Below are positions 1 through 8,974 of a stretch of 64,000 nucleotides of DNA, in pieces. The position numbers and the translations under genes were made by a program. The DNA is taken from the NCBI GenBank assembly GCA_018433835.1, contig JAHDQM010000043.1:1-64000 (forward strand), in the 5' to 3' direction. Positions within the stretch are counted from its first letter, which is position 1, and each line of letters starts with the position of its first letter. This stretch comes from Methanoculleus sp. (GTDB lineage: Archaea > Halobacteriota > Methanomicrobia > Methanomicrobiales > Methanoculleaceae). The notes beneath the pieces are model-generated. The model was given only the letters and a program-made list of their open reading frames with translations, was not told the DNA's origin and did not search any database.

Positions 1-1
1 G

Positions 2-208
2 CTGCTCCTCGACGAGAGCGAGGCCCGCCGCGTAGCGGGACTCTATGGCCTTCCGGTTACCGGTATTATCGGACTGCTGCTACAGGCGAAGCAGGAAGGG
101 CTGGTCTCTTCACTTGAGGAAGAAATGGATCGGCTGCGGGAGCAGGGAAACTTCCGGATCCATGATGCCCTCTACAGGCGCGTTCTCGAGATGGAGAAGG
201 AAGAGTAA
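2..208 (+). CDS. DUF3368-type PIN-like toxin, C-terminal part (5' truncated by window)
   Basis: The reading frame is open from the window edge and ends at TAA, giving 68 residues. The visible part reads LLLDESEARRVA, then GLPVTGIIGLLLQAK, then an acidic amphipathic helix ending in a FRIHDALYRRVL pattern. This is the conserved end of DUF3368, a PIN-like nucleic-acid-binding family usually found as the toxin of a two-gene module with a small UPF0175/HTH antitoxin. The aspartate in LLLDE would be one of the acidic PIN residues. The N-terminal half and any antitoxin lie outside the window, so activity cannot be judged. Family assignment is from remembered motif similarity. Confidence 0.7.
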   Translation: MLLDESEARRVAGLYGLPVTGIIGLLLQAKQEGLVSSLEEEMDRLREQGNFRIHDALYRRVLEMEKEE

Positions 209-360
209 ACCGCGAGATCCGAAAGAGCGCTGCAGACGCACTGGGAAAGATCCGCGACTCATGAGCGCGGCTGACCCTCATGAAGGCGCAGAGGGATAGG
301 AATCCCGTAGTAAAAGAGTGCTGTCAGGAGGGGTCTTGAGAAATTGCGGAAGGATCGGTG

Positions 361-392
361 ACCGGGAAGAGCGAAGCAGCTCTTCGACCGGT
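361..392. terminator. stem-loop between convergent genes
   Basis: GAAGAGC (366-372) and GCTCTTC (379-385) form a perfect 7-bp stem around a 6-nt loop, extended by ACCGG (361-365) pairing with CCGGT (388-392) across a 2-nt bulge. It sits in the gap between the convergent genes ending at 208 and 425, closer to the end of the minus-strand gene. A role as transcript end or 3'-end stabiliser is inferred from position; no T-run follows on the plus strand. Confidence 0.4.
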
Positions 393-424
393 GTCGTCCA
401 CCGATTCTTCGATCACCCCGCCGC

Positions 425-1348
425 TCATATCGTCTTCTCCAGCACCCACCCGACCAGCCCCGCATCCACGACCATCGCGGAGAGCCGGCGGGGAGGGACC
501 AGCACCACCCCCGAGTCCGCGGGCTCCTCGTGTGCTGCTAGGGCGTCGTCGGGGGAATGGACGACATAGAAGAGTTTCCTGAACTCGTCCCGGTTGAACC
601 GATCTCCATACTCGCGAAACTCTGGAAGGGTCGATCGCGATTTCACCTGGACCTGGTAGGACTCCCTGTTGATCGGGTCCTCGAACTCGATGTCCGCAAA
701 CTTCATCGTCTTGCCGACGACGCTCCTCCGCCTCCAGCCTGCCCCTGTAAAGACCAGGTCGACGAGAACCTCGAAGTCCATCCAGTGCAGGTGCCTGATC
801 AGGGCCTCGGTACGGCAAACCAGGTCTTCCCGTGCTTCGACGACCGCGGCATACTCGGGCGTATGCTCGCCGTTGATCAGGCGCCTGAGGGTATCGAGCG
901 GCCTGACCGTGCAGGACGTGGCCCGGAAGGCCTGCAACTGGGCAACGGTGCCGGGCAGCGCGTTCGCCAGGAGCACCTTCCCCTGTATGCTCCTATCGTG
1001 CCAGCCGCCGTCGGCCAGGCGATATTTGGATATCCCGTCCTCGAGGATCGGGCCGTCCTCAAGCCAGCACCACCAGAGCTTCGAGTCGTAGAACGTGATC
1101 CAGACGTCGCCGTGGTTCGAGCCGTGGATCGTTTTCAGGGAGTTGAAGTCGTGGGTGGCAGATCCGGGATTCCTCACCTTATGTCGGATTGCCCTCTCGA
1201 TGATGTCCCAGTTCCCCCGGTGGATATCCTCGAGGCTGACGTTAGTCCAGCCGATCCGCATCTTTCCCTCTTCGATGCTTGACTGCTCCCACTTCCCTTT
1301 CTCTCCCAGCTTGATGTAGTAGGCACGATCGAAGTCTATGCTCTCCAT
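425..1348 (-). CDS. PD-(D/E)XK-like restriction-endonuclease-fold protein
   Basis: A 307-residue protein if started at the ATG at 1348, whose product begins MESIDFDRAYYIKLGEKGKW; the frame stays open 39 codons further upstream, but that stretch looks non-coding. The C-terminal third holds a nuclease-like core: FEVLVDLVFTGAGW (helix and turn), then FADIEF with an aspartate, then YQVQVKSRS, giving a D-(Q)xK pattern typical of Mrr-like and related PD-(D/E)XK folds in which Glu is replaced by Gln. The N-terminal part (about residues 1-150) is rich in Trp and is not recognised. It stands alone with no methylase nearby, so a DNA-cleaving role, for example in defence, is only inferred. Confidence 0.55.
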   Translation of the reverse strand: MESIDFDRAYYIKLGEKGKWEQSSIEEGKMRIGWTNVSLEDIHRGNWDIIERAIRHKVRNPGSATHDFNSLKTIHGSNHGDVWITFYDSKLWWCWLEDGPILEDGISKYRLADGGWHDRSIQGKVLLANALPGTVAQLQAFRATSCTVRPLDTLRRLINGEHTPEYAAVVEAREDLVCRTEALIRHLHWMDFEVLVDLVFTGAGWRRRSVVGKTMKFADIEFEDPINRESYQVQVKSRSTLPEFREYGDRFNRDEFRKLFYVVHSPDDALAAHEEPADSGVVLVPPRRLSAMVVDAGLVGWVLEKTI

Positions 1349-1587
1349 GGCCTTCCTCCCTGGAATACGAAACGCTAATGGGACCCGATGCTTAAAAACG
1401 TGATGCTGAACTCTCTCACGGGACAATTGCCATGGTAAGAAGAGCGGGAGGCCGAATTCTTTCACAGGCGATACCTATACGACACCCAAAAATCCCTTTA
1501 AATTAGATTATTCTGTTTAAGAGCAGGATAAATCCATTATTTTAAAATAGATACGTTTATCCGTTCATTCATCGTCATATCGCTTTT

Positions 1588-2052
1588 ATGGAAGCCGATC
1601 TCGAAGAGAGGATCAATTACTCTTTCAAGCAGAAAGATCTCCTGCACCGCGCCTTACTCCATCGCTCGCGTGCAAATGAAGAGAGACAGAAGCAGAAAGT
1701 GTGCACGGATCAGGACGCCCTCCGAACGCTTGGCGATGCGGTGCTGAAAACAATTTTGTGCGACCTCCTCATGCGTTCGGGATATGAAACGAAAGGCGAG
1801 ATCACAATCATGAAAAGCGCCATTGAAAACCGCCCGTTTCTTGCCGAACTGGGGAGAGGCTTTGATCTGCAGAATGAAATCCTTGTCGGAAAAGGGGCAG
1901 GAATGCAGAAGCATAACGAAGAACCGAACGTCATTGCCGAGACGCTCGAAGCGATCATCGGGGCGATGTACCTGGACGGCGGGTATGAGCCGGCAAAGAT
2001 GGCTGTCTCCGGCTGGTATGAACCCTACCGGGAAGAGATGCTGAAAGGGTAG
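1588..2052 (+). CDS. ribonuclease III-domain protein with altered active-site residues
   Basis: This 154-residue protein is a single RNase III catalytic domain with no C-terminal dsRNA-binding domain. Family landmarks are ALLHRS (23-27), LGDAVL (48-53), FLAELGR (84-90) and AETLEAIIGAMYLDGG (117-132). Against the bacterial consensus NERLEFLGD the sequence reads QDALRTLGD: the catalytic Glu is Arg46, while Asp50 is kept. In the second motif, normally ADxxEA, the Asp is Glu118 and Glu121 is kept. Two of the four usual metal ligands are therefore changed. It may bind structured RNA without cleaving it, or cleave weakly. The gene stands alone, starting at ATG after an AT-rich upstream region shared with the divergent gene. 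Confidence 0.75.
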   Translation: MEADLEERINYSFKQKDLLHRALLHRSRANEERQKQKVCTDQDALRTLGDAVLKTILCDLLMRSGYETKGEITIMKSAIENRPFLAELGRGFDLQNEILVGKGAGMQKHNEEPNVIAETLEAIIGAMYLDGGYEPAKMAVSGWYEPYREEMLKG

Positions 2053-2290
2053 ATACCAGAGGAACGGGACCGGCAGGTGGATGAGAAGGGTTCGTCCCGA
2101 TCTTCTCCGACCCGCAGGTAACGGCCGTCGGTGTGACGCGGCATTACCGGTCCTTCGGCCAGAACCCAGGCACCCTATACAGATCATCCAACGATGGCCA
2201 ACCGCTCTCGAACCCCGGTTGCGTATCCCCGCCCTCGCCCCGCTGAATTATCTTCTCGCCTTCGACTTCCTGCGTTCAGAGTCCGCCGCC

Positions 2291-2743
2291 CTATCCTTCA
2301 CGGATCGGGATCTCGACCCCCTGCTCGGGAACCTTCTTCAGCCGCACCGTCAGCACGCCGTTCGTGAGGGTGGCCGTCGCACCCTCTTCCGTGACGTCGG
2401 CGGGAAGGTTCACAACCCGGGCCATCTCGCCGGACAGCCTCTCCCTGACGGCGTAGCCTTCCCTTTCTTCCTCCGGCGGCTCTTTGCGCCGGACGGTGAT
2501 CCGCAGCGTCCCCGGGCCAATGAGCCGTATCGCGACATCGCCGCTCTCCACCCCCGGGAGGTCGGCGACGACCGCGACCTCATCCTCGAGATCCCGGACG
2601 TCGACCGGAATCCCTGCACCCCGGATCACGGGCATCATCCACTGCACGGGCGCCGCCACCATCTCGTGGAACCGCCGGTGCATCCCGCACATCCCCGGGC
2701 CGAATTCCCTCCCAAACGGGCACGCTGATTCTTTCTCTTCCAT
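2291..2743 (-). CDS. Hsp20/alpha-crystallin small heat-shock protein
   Basis: A 150-residue ATP-independent chaperone of the Hsp20 family that would hold unfolding proteins in oligomers in the cytoplasm. The alpha-crystallin domain spans about residues 45-145: IPVDVRDLEDEVAVVADLPGV at its start, an LRITVRRKEPPEEEREGY strand-loop, RVVNLP, and the signature NGVLTVRLKK near the end followed by an IPI motif that usually docks into a neighbouring subunit. The N-terminal arm contains Cys and Met residues (ACPFGREFGPGMCGMH). The gene is monocistronic and starts at ATG 2743, with GAGTTGAGG a short distance upstream on its own strand. Confidence 0.9.
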   Translation of the reverse strand: MEEKESACPFGREFGPGMCGMHRRFHEMVAAPVQWMMPVIRGAGIPVDVRDLEDEVAVVADLPGVESGDVAIRLIGPGTLRITVRRKEPPEEEREGYAVRERLSGEMARVVNLPADVTEEGATATLTNGVLTVRLKKVPEQGVEIPIREG

Positions 2744-2976
2744 ACCCTCAACTCCTCAAGGTTGTCATGCAGCCTACACGCTCTCGTTCATAAAAGTTGT
2801 TCCCGGGGTTCCCCTTTCGGCACGCCAAATAACCGGATCGTCCTTCACACCCCGGCCCCATACCCCTCCAATGCCGGATCGGGAGAACATTGAAATGGCT
2901 CTCAGCCGGAAAAGCGGCGAGCGGAGGGACTTCCATGGCACACCCGGACTGCGTTTCCGGCCATCACAGAAGCAGA

Positions 2977-2983
2977 TTTATAT
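2977..2983 (+). promoter_or_regulatory. TATA box for the AAA_14/DUF4143 ATPase gene
   Basis: TTTATAT lies about 30 bases before the ATG at 3011, the spacing expected if transcription starts at or just before the start codon. That would make the mRNA leaderless or nearly so. No good GGAGG site is seen before the ATG, which agrees. Confidence 0.5.
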
Positions 2984-2989
2984 GGACAA

Positions 2990-3010
2990 ATTGTAAATAC
3001 AATTTACAAT
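2990..3010. promoter_or_regulatory. 21-bp perfect palindrome directly before a start codon (probable operator)
   Basis: ATTGTAAAT-ACA-ATTTACAAT is a perfect 9-bp inverted repeat with a 3-nt centre. It ends on the base before the ATG at 3011 and begins 7 bases after the TATA-like element. A dimeric regulator bound here would cover the expected transcription start, so repression is the simplest reading. The encoded ATPase shows no obvious helix-turn-helix, so the regulator is probably encoded elsewhere. Confidence 0.6.
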
Positions 3011-4210
3011 ATGTCCAACCAGGTAAGGGGAATGATCCGGCGGGAGGCGGCGGAGAAGATCCGGTCGCTCGCTCTCGGGTTTCCGGCAGTAGCCGTGATC
3101 GGCCCCCGCCAGTCGGGAAAGACGACACTCGTCCGGTCGGTATTCCCGCAGTTGCCCTATGTCTTACTGGAAGATCCCGACACCCGGGCCTTTGCGGAGG
3201 AAGACCCGCGCAGTTTTCTCGCACATTACGAAAAGACCGGAGCAATCTTCGACGAGGTGCAGAGAGTCCCCGAACTCTTCTCGTACCTGCAGGGAGTCCT
3301 CGACAGAAACCAAAAGCCGGGACAGTTCATCCTCACCGGGTCCCAGAACTTCCTGATGATGGAGCGGATATCCCAATCGCTCGCTGGCCGGGTTGGGATC
3401 GTCAAACTGCTTCCCCTCTCGATGAGGGAACTTGCCCGTGCCGGAATCGAGACCGAACGCTACGAGGACCTCCTCTACGCCGGCCTCTTCCCCCGCCCCT
3501 ACAGCAGCAGCATTCCCCCGGCGGACTTCTATGCGTCGTATATCCAGACCTACCTCGAACGCGATCTCCGCCTCCTCAAACAGGTGCAGAACCTCTCGGC
3601 ATTCCAGACGTTCATGAAGATGTGCGCTTACCGGTCCGGCCAGGTGGTGAACTACTCATCCCTCGGAGACGACTGCGGCATCACCCATAACACGGCGAAA
3701 GAGTGGTTGTCTCTTCTTGAAACGTCGCTGCTGGTTGCCCTGATCCGGCCTCACCACAAAAACTTCAACAAGCGGCTTGTGAAGATGCCGAAACTCTACT
3801 TCACAGACCCCGGCCTTGCCGCACACCTGGCCGGGATCCAGAGTGCCGACGACCTCGGTTACCATCCCCTGAAAGGAGGGCTCTTTGAATCGCTCATTAT
3901 AACCGAGTTCCTGAAGTTCCGGCTTAACCGGGGCAAAGAGTCCAACCTCTACTTCTGGCGGGATAAACTCGGGCACGAGATCGACTGCATCATCGAGTAT
4001 GCGGGATGGGATCCCATCCCGGTCGAGATCAAGTCGGGCCGAACGGTAAGTTCCGACTTCTTCAAAGAGCTCACCTACTGGAACAGCCTCTCCGGCAACA
4101 CCCCGGACCGATCGTTCGTGATCTACGGGGGCGACCGGTCCCAGCGCCGGGCAGCAGGGTGGCTGGTCGGGTACCGGGACCTGGAGCCGATCGTTCCGTA
4201 TCTGGAGTGA
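3011..4210 (+). CDS. AAA_14-DUF4143 ATPase
   Basis: A 399-residue P-loop ATPase of the AAA_14/DUF4143 type, a family common in archaea and of unsettled role. Residues about 20-150 form the AAA core: Walker A GPRQSGKTT, Walker B AIFDEVQRVPEL, and the TGSQNF sensor strand. The C-terminal DUF4143 part includes LYFTDPGLAAHL, GGLFESLIITEFLK and a restriction-fold-like end with HEIDCIIE and PVEIKSG. The DUF4143 end resembles a PD-(D/E)XK core (D...EIK). The gene appears leaderless and is preceded by a palindromic operator. The next gene, 51 nt downstream, seems unrelated. Confidence 0.85.
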   Translation: MSNQVRGMIRREAAEKIRSLALGFPAVAVIGPRQSGKTTLVRSVFPQLPYVLLEDPDTRAFAEEDPRSFLAHYEKTGAIFDEVQRVPELFSYLQGVLDRNQKPGQFILTGSQNFLMMERISQSLAGRVGIVKLLPLSMRELARAGIETERYEDLLYAGLFPRPYSSSIPPADFYASYIQTYLERDLRLLKQVQNLSAFQTFMKMCAYRSGQVVNYSSLGDDCGITHNTAKEWLSLLETSLLVALIRPHHKNFNKRLVKMPKLYFTDPGLAAHLAGIQSADDLGYHPLKGGLFESLIITEFLKFRLNRGKESNLYFWRDKLGHEIDCIIEYAGWDPIPVEIKSGRTVSSDFFKELTYWNSLSGNTPDRSFVIYGGDRSQRRAAGWLVGYRDLEPIVPYLE

Positions 4211-4261
4211 TCGGCACCCTACCGGTTCATTCTTCACCCCCCGCCCCCATACCCTTCTCCA

Positions 4262-4924
4262 ATGCCCAACGAACGGGAGATCATCAAAACCGCCCTCCGG
4301 AAAGCACGCGAACTCGGGGCGGACGTGGCGGGCGCCGTCCCTGCAGCGAGGCTGATCGACTGCCCTTCGGCGGTCGCGGAAAAGCGCCCGGGCTCGCAAG
4401 ACCGGGGGACCTACATCGCCCTCGGGCTCTCCCACGATGAGGAACACCCCGAGCTCGACCTCTGGGAGCCGGGCCGAGGGACGCCCGGGGACCGCATTCT
4501 CGGGCATATCGGCAAAGAACTCGCCCGCTGGCTGCAGGAGACGTACGGGGTCCGGGCCCGGCTCGTTCCCTACCAGCCCGGTGACGGCGGGATCTACCTC
4601 AAGGATGCGGCATGCATGGCAGGCATCGGGCGGATGGGGAGAAACAACCTCGTCCTCGTCCCGGGTTACGGATCGAAAATCAGGTTCCGGGCGGTATGGG
4701 CCGACCTGGAATGCCCGGATGCGGAACCCCCGGAGGGAGAAAGCCCCTGTACCGGCTGCGAGGGATATTGCATCAATGCCTGCCCGATGGATGCCTTCTC
4801 CACCGGCAGATTCAGCCGGGAGCGGTGCCTGGCCCGGATGGACGCCGACAAAAACTCCGGCAAGGAGCGGATCGACCACTGCCGTGCCTGCGAACTTGCC
4901 TGCCCTGCCGGGGACGAAGGATAG
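4262..4924 (+). CDS. QueG-like (epoxyqueuosine reductase-related) 4Fe-4S protein
   Basis: A 220-residue iron-sulfur protein resembling the short archaeal relatives of epoxyqueuosine reductase. The N-terminal half contains GTYIALGLSHDEEHPELDLW and a KDAACMAGIGRMGRNNLVL segment typical of the family's cobalamin/substrate-binding fold. The C-terminal third has Cys clusters CTGCEGYCINACP and CRACELACP, enough for two [4Fe-4S] clusters as in QueG. The full-length QueG HEAT-repeat end is missing, and archaea mostly lack queuosine, so the true substrate is unknown. Start: ATG 4262. Confidence 0.75.
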   Translation: MPNEREIIKTALRKARELGADVAGAVPAARLIDCPSAVAEKRPGSQDRGTYIALGLSHDEEHPELDLWEPGRGTPGDRILGHIGKELARWLQETYGVRARLVPYQPGDGGIYLKDAACMAGIGRMGRNNLVLVPGYGSKIRFRAVWADLECPDAEPPEGESPCTGCEGYCINACPMDAFSTGRFSRERCLARMDADKNSGKERIDHCRACELACPAGDEG

Positions 4925-5058
4925 GTTGCCCGGCGGCGGGCAATGGAAAACTCACCGGGAACGGCCCGCACCGGGCCGCACCCGCTGCTGTGAAGTCTTC
5001 GAGTATATCGGTGATACAGGAGAGATGCACCAGTCATCTCTCCGTAATTCCAATAGTT

Positions 5059-5622
5059 CTAAGAACGCTTTACCGGGACGAGATTCGATGGATATATTGT
5101 CCCGTCCGAGAGTGTAAGGTCTGCTGATATTAGATAGGTTTCACCGTGGCTCTGTCCTTGTTTTTGCCCGATTTGGACCGAGGGACACTCCCAGGATCCA
5201 TCCTGCCGGGAGTGCACCACCCCCTGGCTCCACTTTTGTCCATACTCATCTGTCACCCAGACTTCAACACTCGCCCCCGGAATGGCACCATGTCCATAGA
5301 CAGCCGTCATCTGATCGACAACAACGTTGTTTCTTGGGACGGTGATTGCAAATGGCGGGAATAACCAGGGAGCGAGAACCGTATAGGCGAGAAGGGCCGT
5401 TGCAACAAGGATGAGCACGAATATGACCTTCTTTGATACAATCTTCGCATCGATCGGGCCCGGCATCCAACCTTTAATATCAAGAGCAATCCCGAGAATT
5501 ATCACTGCTAGGGCTGCTGTGAGGGCAATAGGATTGATGAAAACCGGCTTATTAAAGCAGAGATATACGAGCATTGAAGCGCCGAGATCCCCTGCAAGAG
5601 CAGTAAATACAGGGGGTCGCAT
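5059..5622 (-). CDS. membrane protein with exported beta-rich domain
   Basis: This 187-residue protein has hydrophobic segments near residues 12-30, 32-48 and 67-90, followed by an extracytoplasmic-looking region from about residue 95. That region carries SVEVWVTDEYGQKWSQGVV and a DGSWECPSVQIG turn, resembling an Ig-like or carboxypeptidase-regulatory beta-sandwich. The same layout occurs in the upstream lipoprotein (5626-6156), whose gene ends 3 nt before this start, so the two form a transcription unit and may be diverged duplicates. Function is not recognised. Confidence 0.6.
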   Translation of the reverse strand: MRPPVFTALAGDLGASMLVYLCFNKPVFINPIALTAALAVIILGIALDIKGWMPGPIDAKIVSKKVIFVLILVATALLAYTVLAPWLFPPFAITVPRNNVVVDQMTAVYGHGAIPGASVEVWVTDEYGQKWSQGVVHSRQDGSWECPSVQIGQKQGQSHGETYLISADLTLSDGTIYPSNLVPVKRS

Positions 5623-5625
5623 CTC

Positions 5626-6156
5626 TTACCTCCGTTTGACAATGACCGGCTTATCGGAACAGCACACATTGTCCGGAACCGTTGCATACTCTCCTTCTTC
5701 AAGTACTTCCGATGTGGCAATTGCAATAATCCTGAACTCCTTTCCGACATCTTCCGGATATTGAGCAGGATCACGTCCAAAATACGCACTTGTCTCCCAT
5801 ACACCATCAGGTCCGATGGTCGCTTCGGGTTGAACCCACCAAGAGTTCCCAGCTTCCACCGGATTTACAAGAACATAGATATGTGCACCAGAACCAGCAA
5901 TACCTTCGGAAGTCCCTTGCACCAAGGCACGATATGATACCTGATTTTCATCTTCAGGAGATTCAAGTGCTATCCCCATGGATTGCGGTGTCCCCGTTGA
6001 TGTGGTCGTTGGTGTAAGCGTTGGAGTCGGTGTAGGCGTTGAAGCAATCGGCTCCGATCCACCGTTCCCGGACCATGGCACAGTGCAACCCGCGGAACAT
6101 ACGAAAATTCCGATGGACAGCAGTACTATCAACAACAGCTCTTGACTTTTCCCCAT
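5626..6156 (-). CDS. secreted lipoprotein with Thr/Pro linker and beta-rich domain
   Basis: This 176-residue protein starts with a signal sequence (LLLIVLLSIGIFVCSAGC) whose SAGC matches a lipobox, so it is probably anchored to the outer face of the membrane. A threonine/proline-rich linker (about residues 39-58) leads to a globular domain with QVSYRALVQGTSEGI, IYVLVNP and DGVWETSAYFG. These match the position and spacing of similar strands in the downstream membrane protein. Two adjacent Cys near the end (VCCSDK) are unusual. The linker looks like those of archaeal cell-surface proteins. Function is unknown. Confidence 0.6.
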   Translation of the reverse strand: MGKSQELLLIVLLSIGIFVCSAGCTVPWSGNGGSEPIASTPTPTPTLTPTTTSTGTPQSMGIALESPEDENQVSYRALVQGTSEGIAGSGAHIYVLVNPVEAGNSWWVQPEATIGPDGVWETSAYFGRDPAQYPEDVGKEFRIIAIATSEVLEEGEYATVPDNVCCSDKPVIVKRR

Positions 6157-6306
6157 AATTCAGCCCACCTTGAATGACTTATACCGAATTGGGTTGAAGA
6201 GAATATGCCTTCCAGGATTTAACATTTTCCTAAGAGTCTACGGGGATTTTCACCAGCCCGAATATGTCCATCTTATTCTCCTCCGCTTTGAAGTCCGCGG
6301 CCGCAC

Positions 6307-8774
6307 CTACGCCGCCTCGTGCCGCCGCAGGAACTCCCGGATCTTCCGGGACTCGATCCAGCCCCGGTCGAGCTGCTTGACGATCGCGTTGATCCGCTCG
6401 ACCTGCTTTTGGATCCTCTCCGTTGCCGTCCCTTCGTCGAGCAGTGCGGCCGTGCCGAGGATCACCTGCAGCGGCTGGTGGACGTGATCGGCCAGGATCG
6501 CGAACTGTTCGATGTTCTGCTCGATCCGGTCGTATGCCTCCTGCCGGATCCTCTCAACCTGTTTGCGTTCGGTGACGTCGGAGGAGATGACCGCGAGCCG
6601 CCTGACCTGCCCGTTTGCACCCTTGATCGGGAAGAGGATATGATCAAAGATCCTCCCCTCATACTCGTCGGTCATCCTGATGGGCCTCGCCGAGGAGAAG
6701 GCCTCATCGGCCCACTTCTTCCGGGATGCGGCCAGATCGGGCGGGAAGAGGTCGTACACGCATGTTCCCCGAAGGTCTTCTATACTCCCCCCGGACCGCG
6801 CGGCCATCGTCTCGTTCAGGGCGAGGATGGTTCCTTCCCGGTCGATGAGCACCGTGGCATCGGGCGTCGCGTCCAGGAGCGCCCGGAACTGCTCTTCACT
6901 CTCCTGCAGGGCCAGCTCGGCCCGTTTGCGCTCGGTGATGTCCCGCGCCGCCGCAAAGATACCGGCCACCCGCCCCCGCCCGTCCCGGTACACGGCGGTG
7001 TTGTAGAGGACGGGTGTCATCCACCCGTCGCGGTGCCGGATCTCGAGCGGGTAGTCCCGGACTTCACCGTCCACAAAGGTCTGCCGGTATCCGGCCTGTG
7101 CCCGATCCGGATCGGTGAAATAGTCGGAGAAATCCGTGCCGATCAGTTCGTCGCGCGCATACCCGGTCGCTTTTTCGGTAGCGGCGTTCACGTCGGTGAT
7201 CCGACCCTCTGCATCGATGGTGGCGAGCGGATCGATGCTCGCCTCGATGAGACCACGGTTGTAATCTTTCGCGAGGATCAGGGCCTCTTCGGCCTGCTTG
7301 CGCTCGGTGATGTTCTCGATCATGCCGATGAGGAACTGCGGACCGCCCTCCGCGTTCCGAACGAGAGATGTCGTCAGCATTCCCCAGAGGATCCTGCCGT
7401 CTTTCCTCACGTAGCGGTTCTCCAGCCGGTAACTCTCGATCTCCCCGGCGACGAGAGACGCCGCGAGCGCCATGTCCTCCGACAGGTCTTCAGGGTAGGT
7501 GATATCGGCAAAATGCATGCTCGAGAGCTCCTCCCCCCATACCCGAGCATCTCCTGGAATGCCGGGTTGCTATCGATGATGTACCCGTCCAGCCCCACGA
7601 GAGCGATACCGATCCCGGCCCTCTCGTAGATGCCGCGGAACCACTCCTCGCTCTCCCGGAGCGCCCTCTCCGCTGCCTTCCGTTCGCGGATATCGATGCC
7701 GATGCTTACCTGGGTGTCGTCGGAGAGGCGGATGTTCGCCCAGGAACTCTCGACCCGGGATCCGTCCTTTGCCTGCAGTACTAAGTCCCTCCACCCGGGC
7801 TCAAGCGACTGCATGAACCGGCCGACCATCTCCCGGCACTCAGGGTCGGGATAGCATAACGCCATGAGATCCCCGCTGCTTGCGCCTTCCTCCGTCCAGC
7901 CCAGTATCTCGCGCAACGCGTGGTTGAACCGGAACGTCTTCAGGTTCGGATCGTAGATCGTGATCATCACCGGGATCGCGTCGACGATCTTCTGCAGCAG
8001 CTCGTGCCCATGCGCCAGTTCCCGCTCTGCCCGCTTCCGGTCGGTGATGTCGCGGGAGACCGTCAGGACCCGCTCGACCCTGCCCGAGGGGCCGGGAATC
8101 GGGACCGAGATACACTCGCTGTACTCGAAATCTCGTACTACGGTATGGCGGACCTCTCCCCGCACCGGTCTTCCGGTGGCGAAGACCTCCCTGACCTTCT
8201 CGAAGTACGGGCCCGCCCCCTCCATCGAAAACCCGAGCTCCTCCCAGGTCTTCCCCACCATCTCGTGCGGTTCCCGCCCGAGTTTATGGGCGAACTCTCT
8301 GTCCACGTAAACGTAACGGAGGTCCCGGTCCAGGATATTCACCGTCTCCGGCAGATGAGAAAGGATAGTTGCCAGCATCTCCTCCTCGCCGCCCGGCCGA
8401 AGATCCCGCAGGCGGACGAGCTGCGTGCAACCATCCTCTCCGACCCTGCCGGAGTACCAGATCCGCCGCTCGTTGCCGTCTAGAGTCCGGAGGGTGCAGG
8501 CAAGGTCGGGGAGTTCGGCGCGGTCGCGGAGCGATGCCGCGATCGCCCGTCGGCACTCCTCTTCGACGATCCGGGGCAGAAGAAACCGGCTCACGAACTC
8601 CCCGGCGTCGCTGCCGGGAAAAGCGTCCCGGTCGACCTCGAGACAATGCTGCAGTGCTCTGTTGATCCAGACGATACGGTTCTCCGGACCGACCAGAAAC
8701 ACGCCCTCGTCAAGCAGGTCGAGCATGCGCGGTGCCGGCCCGAGTTCGGCAGAAGCGCCAGAAAACGGTGTCAT
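6307..8774 (-). pseudogene. multi-PAS sensory protein, interrupted by a frameshift
   Basis: Two minus-strand frames, 8774-7407 and the frame ending at 6307, together encode one protein of about 822 residues. The break lies at the C6 run 7533-7538: the first frame reads LGYG then nonsense, while adding one G restores LGYGGEELSSMHFADIT, a normal PAS motif. About six PAS domains follow one another, separated by DITxRKxAE linkers, and the C-terminal end is a short HisKA-like helix pair (EQFAILADHVHQPLQVILG). The position of the usual phospho-accepting His is Asp, and no HATPase domain follows, so it is not an ordinary histidine kinase. The single-base loss could be real, phase-variable or a sequencing error. 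Confidence 0.8.
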
Positions 8775-8974
8775 CGGCAGGACACCACTTGTACGAAATT
8801 ATTCCGTCTTTATTATTTATTTATAATTGTGGAAACCCCTTAACCGGCAAAGATCCGCCTCCCCTATTGCCTGGAAGGCAATGGCGATGCGCGACCCGGA
8901 GGAGCACGGCGGTTTACCCTCCGTCCGCTCATATCAATGCACATAACTGCAGAGAGGACAATTAACCTCCAGGC

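Noticed and set aside
3656-4879. A 407-codon minus-strand frame across the ATPase and Fe-S genes
   Set aside because: It spans two convincing plus-strand genes and has no motifs of its own.
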